Part shown: positions 5,426 to 12,141 of the stretch, piece by piece
Position numbering within the stretch: the first letter of the stretch is position 1
How the letters are laid out: every line of letters starts with the position of its first letter
Position numbers and translations under genes: made by a program
NCBI GenBank assembly: GCA_001629235.1
Contig: LUSA01000028.1
Coordinates: 1 to 12,141, forward strand
DNA from: Marine group II euryarchaeote REDSEA-S43_B8
Lineage (GTDB): Archaea > Thermoplasmatota > Poseidoniia > Poseidoniales > Thalassarchaeaceae
Reading direction: 5' to 3'
Length of the DNA stretch: 12,141 nt
The notes under the pieces: generated by a model
Seen by the model: the letters and a program-made list of their open reading frames with translations, nothing else
The model's database searches: none
Told to the model about the DNA's origin: nothing

Positions 5426-8400
5426 GCAAATCAGTCCCCTCCATCAGACTTGGAAATGAAGGAATCAGACTACATAGATACTAACTATATCTCCAGCAAG
5501 TCATGGGGAGTAAATGGTAGCAATGACACTGGTTGGATCGTCCTAGATGCCACCGATTCAGACCCTGAAAACGGGACTCCCGCACTTTCTGATTTTTTCA
5601 TGGAGTTCGCACCCGGTGCCGTGATTGACAACCTGACTTTCGAAGTGGCCGTTAACGGAAGCGATGGATATTGGGTGAATCAACCCCAGATTGCAGTTAT
5701 GGACACTCAGACCAGTGTTTTGGACTGGAGCGGACGCGGTGATCTAGGGAGGCAGAACGCCTTCTCAGACAACTCGCCAAGCCTTGTGGACGGCATTCTC
5801 GACTCATCCCTAAAGCCAAACACAATCAGTGACGCATCCTGGCAGATTCCAACCGGAATTGAAATCACAGACTTGGTTATCCAGGCCCTCCGCCCCGTTG
5901 ATCCAAAGCTATCATTCAGCCCCATAGAGGTCTCAATCCATGGTAGTGCATACAACCCATTCGATGGAAGGCTATACATTCTGGTCGACGACGATCTGCT
6001 GGTGTTGGATGATAACGCAAACAAGCGCATCATCGATATAATTCCAGATATATTCGGGAGATCTATCGCCACGGATCCGAACAGGGACATGCTCTACATT
6101 GGTGATGAAGGAGGGAACGTAACTGCCATGGGCCTATCCGACTCAGATTATGTTTCAGATTTCCCCGAAGAAATCAACTCATCAATGACGGATCCAATTC
6201 TTGCGTTGGCAACGGACATATTCGGAGTATTGTGGGGAGCATCCGAGTGCTCTATCCACTACTTGATGCCCGCAAAGGGATCTCTCTGGAAGTCTCTAGA
6301 CTTCTGCTCTACCTTCCAGGAAGAAACTCCATTGGAATTGTACATTGATGGCAGGAATCTGTTCTTGGCAACAGAGGACCATGGAATCAGGGTGATAGAG
6401 TACAACGTCTCATCGGGCGATCCAACGTCAATAGTAATCGAGAGAAACGTGGTTTGGGACGATTCCAACCTACTCTCCGGGAATTCGATCGCCGACATCG
6501 CCGTTTCCGATGACATCCTTTACATAGCGACTTCTGACTCTGGCATAGACAGGTTCGACATCTCGTCTGAGTCGTGGGTTCCATCCTGGACTTCATCTAA
6601 TTGGCTATCCTCTGACATTACAATCGGTCTGGCTGTCACCCCGGGATGGCTGTACATTCTGGGCGAGCAGCAGGTCCAGACGTACGATACCGATGTCTTG
6701 CTCTTCAGCAGCGAAATATCCCTATCCGATTTGGGTCTCTCAGGATCCGGAAACAGCATCAGTCCTTGGCCAGGAGGACAATCCCGTTCCCCCTCAGACT
6801 CTTTGGCAATAATAGGCGACTCCTCGGGAACGATGGGTAGAATCCTGGGCGATGTCTCAGACGGATCCTTCCCACTAGTCAGTAGCCCTTCAATCGAGGA
6901 TGCACAGATAACCGCGATAATAGATGACGGAGAAGCAGGCGAGTTCTGGATTGCCTCTGGAACAATCATCGACATGATGGACAAGAGAGACAATCTCTGG
7001 AAGGAGCCAGTGGACATCTCTGACAGCATCCCTTCGATAGAATCGGGAGAGGTTTCAATCACTTCGATAGAACAAGACGAAGACGGTTGGGTCTGGATTG
7101 GAACCTCTGGTAGTGGGGTCCACAGGCTCAGTAATGCAGATGGGTCCCACTTCGGAAAAATCCAGGGAACCAATTCGGAATCGATCACCAGTTTGGCTTT
7201 CGACTCCAATACTGCAACTCTAGTTATCGGACACTCAGATGCAGGAATCTCCCTCTACTCTACCGATTCGAATAACGTAATCGGGACATTCTCCGAGTCG
7301 GAGGGGCTCGACTCTGACAGAATCAGGGACATCGCCACTAGATTTGGAATCGCATACATCGCTACACAGGATGCTGGAGTGATGAGAATCGATCTAAGTA
7401 CTCCCGAAATAATCGGCTCTTGGCAATCTCTCGGTGTGGACAATCTAGACACGGCTCCCGTTGCAGTCGATGGAGAGGTAATTTACCTAGGCCTTCCAGG
7501 ACTAGGGATACTCCTAATCGATAGACTGACGAGCGATATAGTAGACCTGTGGACTCCGGACGACCCGAATGGAATTCCGGATGAAGATGTGAACACTCTG
7601 GCGTTGGACTTCTTTGGTGGCCTGTTGGTTGGCTCGGAGGTACAGAACACCGGTGCCAACTCAAACGGAGGCTTGGCAAGGTGGGACGGTTCCAATTGGC
7701 AACTGCTTCCCACCAGCATTCCCGGCTGGAATAACGATCCCTTCGAGTTCTACGATGTTTCCAGCGATGCCAACGGAGTCTATGCTGGAACTAACAGGGG
7801 GGCCTGTATGTGGAACTGGCCTGACCCAAACAACCCCCAATCGCAGTTCACACTCGAGGACTGCTGGACCACTGGAGGAAATGGCGGCGGAGGAGGGGGA
7901 GGAGATGGCATGCCTTCTCGCTTCGTAATTGCCGTTGATCCGATTGGTCCTGACCTACTCTATGCCGGAACAACCGAAGGCGCCGCAGTAATCAACACCT
8001 CAAATGGGACAGTAGTTGAGGTTTGGACGGCAGGAGACGATACCGAGAGGGCCAGAGTCCACAAGCACCTCGACACTCTTTACCTCGGCTTTGAGAACCT
8101 CGGGATAGCTCGCTTCAATCTCACATCTGGAAACTGGCTATCCTCTTGGGACGGATCCCAAGGAATACTAGACGATGACGATGTTACAGTCCTGATAGAG
8201 GGAAGGGAAGAGGGTACAATGTGGGCTGGAGGGGACTTTGGCCTTACCCTAATCGACCTGGTCAACGGCACTGTCCTAGTTCAGTGGGATAGGGGGAATA
8301 ACCAGGACGGACCTACTCTACCGAACTACTCACCGGCTGAGATACTGATTGTTGACAACTTGATGTACTACTCCCCACAAAGGGCGAATCCCTGGAATAC

Positions 8401-11400
8401 TAGGGACGAGGTTTCTAGGATTAACCTAGACAACAATACCTCCCTATCATCCATTGATGCCGGTGCTCGCCTTGGTTTCAACGGAGTAGTCCACGGCATG
8501 AATCAGATAGGGGATGAAGTCTGGATAAGCGTAGTTGAGACATCGGGTTGGGGCGGCTCTGGAGACCCAGGAACTATCCTCAGGTGGAATACGACTTCAG
8601 GAGATTGGGAGGACGACTTACAGACCATTGGAGACGTAGGCAGGGTAAATGCCCAATACCTAGGGGATTGCTTCCCCCTAAACGCTTCTTGCGAGCTTTG
8701 GGTAGCCTATGGGGAGGATATCCTCAGACGTTTCTCTGTCCCGAATATGACTCTGCTCAATCAGTGGGACGACGTCGACGGAAGGATCAGGGGAATGGTC
8801 GAATTCCAAGGCGAGTACCTCTTCGCCAGCATGAATGGGGTTCTTAGGTGGGACCCAAGTAACCAGACTTGGCTCTCGTCATGGCTTCCCGGAGACGGCC
8901 TCCCTCAAGACTCTGAGTTGGACTTCTACTCCATGAAAGTGGTAGGGAACGACCTCTGGGCCGCCTCTGGATACGGTAATGACGGGCATGTCATGCGACT
9001 TTCAGGTAACAACAGTAACTGGACTGTTTGGGACGTGGATACTAATGATATCCCCGATGGGTACGGTGCTGACATCGTGCTCTGCCAAGACATAGTACAC
9101 ATTGCGGTAGGATTCTCCGCTTGGCAATGGTGGGCAGTTGGTGGGGGGATAGCTCGCTTCGATCTTTCGGACCATGATGGCGATGGCGTGACAGAGGAGT
9201 GGATTACACCGATTACAGAGGACAACTCGAATATGGTAGACAGGGATGCAAGAGCACTAGCCTGCGACGAACAGAATGAGATTCTGTACGTGGGATTCGA
9301 TACTGACAACGTAGGGATAGATCGATTCGACTATTCATCCAATAACTTCCTAGATACTCTAACCCCGGAAATGGGTGTCTCGGAGAACCCGGTCTTCCCG
9401 GGTGGAATGCTCTTCGACGAGGACCTACTGTTGGTCGCTCACTTCGATGGTGAGGGGGGAATCACTCGTGTGTTAACATCGGGCACATCGGCTACTTCCG
9501 GACAGGTAATCGGACAGGGTATGGATTCATGCTCAATAGTCAGAGCACCCACTGCTACGCGTTCTTACGCGATTGGCAGGTCTGGCGACCTTTCTGGGAT
9601 TAATAGGGTGGACAGACTGGATGCAACCGGCCTCATAGAGGGAGGCTTTGACGAGCTCGTCGGCCTCCCCTCTGGAGTCGTTCACGAGATGATTTCGAAC
9701 GGGACTCACGTATGGGTGACGGTGGGGTCTTCCGAGTATTCGTACGTGGCTTCTACGGTACTACAGGGGGAAATTCTGGATAATGGTTCAGTCTTCTGGC
9801 AATACGGTTTCGACGCATTCACTGAATCAATAAATGAGATCTTGTTAGTGGACGAGGAGATATGGGCCTCCACCGTTGGGAATGGGCTCTTCTCGTTCAA
9901 CCTCACCCAGAGGTCATTCCAACCAACCCCCCCATCTCTTCACAATCAGATGGATGGGCTTCTCATGGATGGAGAGCAGATGTTCGTAGGCTTGATGGGT
10001 TGGGACGGCAGCTCTGCTGGTTTCCAGTCCTTCGATCCGAGCTCTCGCACGTGGGGTCAGGGAAGTCTGTTGGCTGGATTGCCCAGCAACATAGTCACTG
10101 ACTTCGTTCAGTTCGGTGAGCATGTCCTGATTTCCACTCACGGTGGAATAGGCCTTTGGAACCAGACAAAGTATGACTGGGACGACCCTATCACAACTGT
10201 CGACGGCCTGCCGACACCGATTTCTAACCACCTCTTCGTTCCTCCTTCCCCCGTGCTCGGAAACGGCTCTGTCCTTATTGGAGGACCGACTGGCATGATA
10301 GACTCGGTCTCCAGGGAAGTGAATGACACATCCACTGGCTCGATGGTGACCATACACCATGACGCCGCCCTCTTCATCTCCCACAATGGTCAGGGATTGA
10401 CCAGGCCAGGGGTCTCTGCTTGGGACCTAGGAACCGACAGCTCGAACGGGACGTACAATATCGACATGATCCCCAGCAATGACGTAAGCGCAGTGGAGAC
10501 CGATATATGGGGGGTGCATATCGCTACCTCCATCCAGCCGCTAGTGCACTGGAACGCATCCTCGATGAAAATAGAGGCCGGACCAGGGGGAATAGATCTC
10601 CAGGCTTGGCCAATCATGGAACTAACATCGGATGGAAATCACCTAGCTGCTATCTCAGCCAGCAAGATTAGCATTGTAGAGGCTACCGGCGACCACGGAG
10701 TCGTCAAGATTGGAGAAATGGCTGGAGCGGTATCTGGGGATGCAGATTTGTGGATGGGATTAGCCGTAATCGGAGAAGACGGACTTCACATATTCAAGCC
10801 GATGGAGACCCTCAGGGAGATTCCAAGGGAGAATCAGCGGCGGGCCTTCCCGCTAACGGCTATTTTCGCTGACAGGACCATGGACATCACGGAAAGCACC
10901 AGACCAGGGATGCAGACCGTATTCGCGTCCTCCGATAACCCCATCACGATCCCACTGGACCAGAACCAGGACAACTCCTCGGAGATTCTCCTCTATCCAG
11001 GGGCGCTCACCTTCTCTTCTCCAGAGAGCGGTTCGTGGGTATGGGCCAGATCGACCAACCTGAACTACACTGGAAGCTGGGACCTGGCTTCTCTTGACCA
11101 TGGAATAGAGGAGGCATTCCAGACTGCGATATTCGATACACAACCAGGATCGCTATCCTCCACGGTGCACCTCCAGATGCAGTCACCTACCGATGGTAAA
11201 CTCAAGATCAGGATTACTTACGACTGGGAGAGACTGGAGGCTCCCACAGTGATGACCAGCCTCTATGACAGACCCAATGACGGAGGAGGGGTTCTGCATG
11301 CATCCTGGATGCCTGCTCAGGACTCTGCATGGTACGCCTACAGGGTGTATCTTTGGGACTCCACTGACAATCCAGACTGGAATCCAACCAAGGACGACCT

Positions 11401-12141
11401 CGATGACCTCCCCTCATACCAGAGAATCCCGTATTGGTCTCAGACTACCACCGTGTTCCAAACAGGCAACAGCAATGGCTCTGAGGTACCGCTATCAGAC
11501 CAGAGGCAGTACAGGGCCGCAATAGCAATCGAGTATCCAGACGGAAGCCTCGGAGACCTAGTTTCATGGGAAGGCAACGCTACTCCGACCGATGAGGTTC
11601 CATCTCCGCCAGAATGGCTGGACGTCCAACCAGTGTCAGGAGGGGTTCCCGGAACCGTGACAGCAGAGTGGTCTGCCTGTCAGGAGCTAGACCCACAACT
11701 AACCAGAATCTGGGCAGTCCAGCAGGAGATAACCAACGCCCTGGCACTTTCCGAACCGATGGACTTCGCATTCGCTGCTGGCAACTCGACCACCCTTGAG
11801 TTAGATGGAAACGTCCCATACTGGTTCGCAGTCGTATGCGTCGACGATTCGGGGCAGTTCGATCCCTCTAACGCCACAGTCGTGGGTCCAGTTGTGACTG
11901 CTGGAGGCCTCAATGACGGGATAGCCCCAGCACAGATTACCGGGACATCCGCAAACGACGCCCCCAACGACGAGGGAAGCCGAATCGAGGTAAGCTGGAA
12001 CCCAAACCAGGAGGCGGACTGTTCCTACCACGTCATCTACATCCTCCCTGCATCTGGATGGACCGCTCCTACCTCCGTAGACGGCTGGCCCGTAGCCGAG
12101 ATCATTCCCGACTGCACCACCGATGAGGTGATCATAGACTC
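5345..12141 (+). CDS. Giant secreted multi-beta-propeller protein with C-terminal fibronectin-III-like modules, 3' end beyond the window
   Basis: The frame is open from ATG 5345 to the edge, at least 2265 residues with no stop. Residues 1-27 form a Sec-type signal peptide: a K/R-containing start, then the hydrophobic A-I-A-L-V-T-L-M-I-L-L-P-W-G-A. Residues 40-190 look like a beta-rich domain of unknown type. From about 210 to 1815 some 27 degenerate blades recur every 40-60 residues. Their core is a hydrophobic pair, an aromatic or hydrophobic residue, G/A-T/S, then G-hydrophobic-x-R-hydrophobic-D/N, as in two-component-regulator propeller and WD/PQQ-like repeats (for example W-V-W-I-G-T at 582). 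About 35 N-glycosylation sequons, a D/E-rich composition and few cysteines suit an exported, glycosylated surface protein. A glycine hinge (844-855), a D-x-D-G-D-G calcium-type loop (1276-1281) and FN3-like modules from about 1966 onward follow in order. No catalytic residues were recognised. Adhesion, ligand binding or surface scaffolding is inferred, and an anchor may lie past the edge. Confidence 0.93.
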   Translation, partial: MYASGKTTGERAKAIALVTLMILLPWGANQSPPSDLEMKESDYIDTNYISSKSWGVNGSNDTGWIVLDATDSDPENGTPALSDFFMEFAPGAVIDNLTFEVAVNGSDGYWVNQPQIAVMDTQTSVLDWSGRGDLGRQNAFSDNSPSLVDGILDSSLKPNTISDASWQIPTGIEITDLVIQALRPVDPKLSFSPIEVSIHGSAYNPFDGRLYILVDDDLLVLDDNANKRIIDIIPDIFGRSIATDPNRDMLYIGDEGGNVTAMGLSDSDYVSDFPEEINSSMTDPILALATDIFGVLWGASECSIHYLMPAKGSLWKSLDFCSTFQEETPLELYIDGRNLFLATEDHGIRVIEYNVSSGDPTSIVIERNVVWDDSNLLSGNSIADIAVSDDILYIATSDSGIDRFDISSESWVPSWTSSNWLSSDITIGLAVTPGWLYILGEQQVQTYDTDVLLFSSEISLSDLGLSGSGNSISPWPGGQSRSPSDSLAIIGDSSGTMGRILGDVSDGSFPLVSSPSIEDAQITAIIDDGEAGEFWIASGTIIDMMDKRDNLWKEPVDISDSIPSIESGEVSITSIEQDEDGWVWIGTSGSGVHRLSNADGSHFGKIQGTNSESITSLAFDSNTATLVIGHSDAGISLYSTDSNNVIGTFSESEGLDSDRIRDIATRFGIAYIATQDAGVMRIDLSTPEIIGSWQSLGVDNLDTAPVAVDGEVIYLGLPGLGILLIDRLTSDIVDLWTPDDPNGIPDEDVNTLALDFFGGLLVGSEVQNTGANSNGGLARWDGSNWQLLPTSIPGWNNDPFEFYDVSSDANGVYAGTNRGACMWNWPDPNNPQSQFTLEDCWTTGGNGGGGGGGDGMPSRFVIAVDPIGPDLLYAGTTEGAAVINTSNGTVVEVWTAGDDTERARVHKHLDTLYLGFENLGIARFNLTSGNWLSSWDGSQGILDDDDVTVLIEGREEGTMWAGGDFGLTLIDLVNGTVLVQWDRGNNQDGPTLPNYSPAEILIVDNLMYYSPQRANPWNTRDEVSRINLDNNTSLSSIDAGARLGFNGVVHGMNQIGDEVWISVVETSGWGGSGDPGTILRWNTTSGDWEDDLQTIGDVGRVNAQYLGDCFPLNASCELWVAYGEDILRRFSVPNMTLLNQWDDVDGRIRGMVEFQGEYLFASMNGVLRWDPSNQTWLSSWLPGDGLPQDSELDFYSMKVVGNDLWAASGYGNDGHVMRLSGNNSNWTVWDVDTNDIPDGYGADIVLCQDIVHIAVGFSAWQWWAVGGGIARFDLSDHDGDGVTEEWITPITEDNSNMVDRDARALACDEQNEILYVGFDTDNVGIDRFDYSSNNFLDTLTPEMGVSENPVFPGGMLFDEDLLLVAHFDGEGGITRVLTSGTSATSGQVIGQGMDSCSIVRAPTATRSYAIGRSGDLSGINRVDRLDATGLIEGGFDELVGLPSGVVHEMISNGTHVWVTVGSSEYSYVASTVLQGEILDNGSVFWQYGFDAFTESINEILLVDEEIWASTVGNGLFSFNLTQRSFQPTPPSLHNQMDGLLMDGEQMFVGLMGWDGSSAGFQSFDPSSRTWGQGSLLAGLPSNIVTDFVQFGEHVLISTHGGIGLWNQTKYDWDDPITTVDGLPTPISNHLFVPPSPVLGNGSVLIGGPTGMIDSVSREVNDTSTGSMVTIHHDAALFISHNGQGLTRPGVSAWDLGTDSSNGTYNIDMIPSNDVSAVETDIWGVHIATSIQPLVHWNASSMKIEAGPGGIDLQAWPIMELTSDGNHLAAISASKISIVEATGDHGVVKIGEMAGAVSGDADLWMGLAVIGEDGLHIFKPMETLREIPRENQRRAFPLTAIFADRTMDITESTRPGMQTVFASSDNPITIPLDQNQDNSSEILLYPGALTFSSPESGSWVWARSTNLNYTGSWDLASLDHGIEEAFQTAIFDTQPGSLSSTVHLQMQSPTDGKLKIRITYDWERLEAPTVMTSLYDRPNDGGGVLHASWMPAQDSAWYAYRVYLWDSTDNPDWNPTKDDLDDLPSYQRIPYWSQTTTVFQTGNSNGSEVPLSDQRQYRAAIAIEYPDGSLGDLVSWEGNATPTDEVPSPPEWLDVQPVSGGVPGTVTAEWSACQELDPQLTRIWAVQQEITNALALSEPMDFAFAAGNSTTLELDGNVPYWFAVVCVDDSGQFDPSNATVVGPVVTAGGLNDGIAPAQITGTSANDAPNDEGSRIEVSWNPNQEADCSYHVIYILPASGWTAPTSVDGWPVAEIIPDCTTDEVIID
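7871..7909 (+). other. Glycine-rich hinge inside the giant protein
   Basis: Residues 844-855 read G-G-N followed by seven glycines, then D-G. It lies between two blades (813 and 872) and is the only low-complexity segment seen in the protein, so it may be a flexible loop or a boundary between propellers. Confidence 0.6.
9170..9187 (+). other. Putative calcium-binding D-H-D-G-D-G loop
   Basis: Residues 1276-1281 match the D-x-D-G-D-G pattern of EF-hand-like and thrombospondin type 3 calcium loops, followed by V-T-E-E. It sits on a propeller loop rather than in an array, so structural calcium binding is plausible but unproven. Confidence 0.45.
11237..12141 (+). other. Tandem fibronectin-III-like modules, third one cut by the window edge
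   Basis: Three segments align by eye: residues about 1966-2080, 2085-2180 and 2194 onward. Each starts near a proline-containing linker, has a W at the end of the second strand (A-S-W-M-P-A-Q, A-E-W-S-A-C-Q, V-S-W-N-P-N-Q) and then an alternating hydrophobic strand (Y-R-V-Y-L-W, R-I-W-A-V, Y-H-V-I-Y-I). The second and third carry two cysteines each, the first none. These features suit FN3-type spacer domains that hold the propellers away from the cell. Confidence 0.6.

Larger units (their letters stand above)
5972..10800 (+). repeat. Array of about 27 degenerate beta-propeller blade repeats (protein level)
   Basis: Blade cores start near residues 210, 250, 339, 392, 436, 582, 626, 670, 713, 760, 813, 872, 912, 959, 1059, 1118, 1159, 1204, 1251, 1314, 1362, 1456, 1506, 1546, 1594, 1643, 1676, 1724 and 1802 (a few are weak). 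Between 582 and 959 the spacing is close to 44 residues. Several blades end with an N-W-L-S-S-W or Q-T-W-L-S-S-W type tail (931-934 and near 1176). This count would build about three to four seven-bladed propellers. Nucleotide-level identity is mostly lost, so the expansion is old. Confidence 0.7.

Noticed and set aside
6520..7209. A 229-codon ORF on the minus strand
   Set aside because: It lies fully antisense to the giant gene, which has continuous propeller and sequon features there. The antisense translation is low-complexity (rich in S and P) and has no motif.
7871..7909. The glycine-rich segment as a DNA microsatellite or assembly artefact
   Set aside because: The codons vary (GGA, GGC, GGG) and the frame is kept on both sides, so it reads as a genuine protein loop.
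9914..10384. A 156-codon minus-strand ORF
   Set aside because: It is antisense to propeller blades of the giant gene, with no upstream promoter or ribosome site and no recognisable domain; a shadow of the coding strand.

Overview
The window looks like the genome of a planktonic euryarchaeon of the Marine Group II (Poseidoniales) type. This is an inference from four things: putative TATA-type AT-rich elements lying about 25-30 bases before start codons; Shine-Dalgarno-like GGTGA motifs before some starts; heavy AGA/AGG use for arginine; and central-metabolism genes of bacterial-like type next to a giant, acidic, sequon-rich secreted protein. No rRNA, tRNA, CRISPR array or mobile element was seen, so taxonomy cannot be fixed from this window.

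Layout. (1) Bases 1-927, minus strand: a polytopic membrane protein that runs off the left edge. It is preceded by a 101-codon acidic ORF (923-1228, minus) ending in a hydrophobic stretch. The two lie in different frames and meet at a TTT run, so they may be one gene split by a +1 frameshift. (2) Bases 1229-1327: a short divergent promoter region. (3) 1328-2878, plus: ATP-type phosphoenolpyruvate carboxykinase. (4) 2867-5155, minus: a malic enzyme fused to a phosphotransacetylase-like domain (MaeB type). Genes 3 and 4 converge and share their last 12 bases, a perfect palindrome that gives both proteins the same ending, L-I-D-stop. (5) 5156-5344: a divergent AT-rich promoter region holding a 13-base interrupted palindrome. 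(6) 5345 to the right edge, plus: at least 2265 codons of a secreted protein. It has a signal peptide, about 27 beta-propeller-type blade repeats, and at least two to three fibronectin-III-like modules before the window ends.

How the genes work together. PEP carboxykinase (oxaloacetate + ATP to PEP + CO2 + ADP) and malic enzyme (malate to pyruvate + CO2 with NAD(P)H) both withdraw carbon from C4 acids at the PEP-pyruvate-oxaloacetate node. Their tail-to-tail overlap makes them a plausible co-inherited gluconeogenic/anaplerotic pair in an organism living on peptides or other organic matter. The giant surface protein and the membrane protein have no obvious metabolic link to that pair. The most unusual items are the giant propeller protein, the palindromic shared stop, and the possible frameshift at 923-927.
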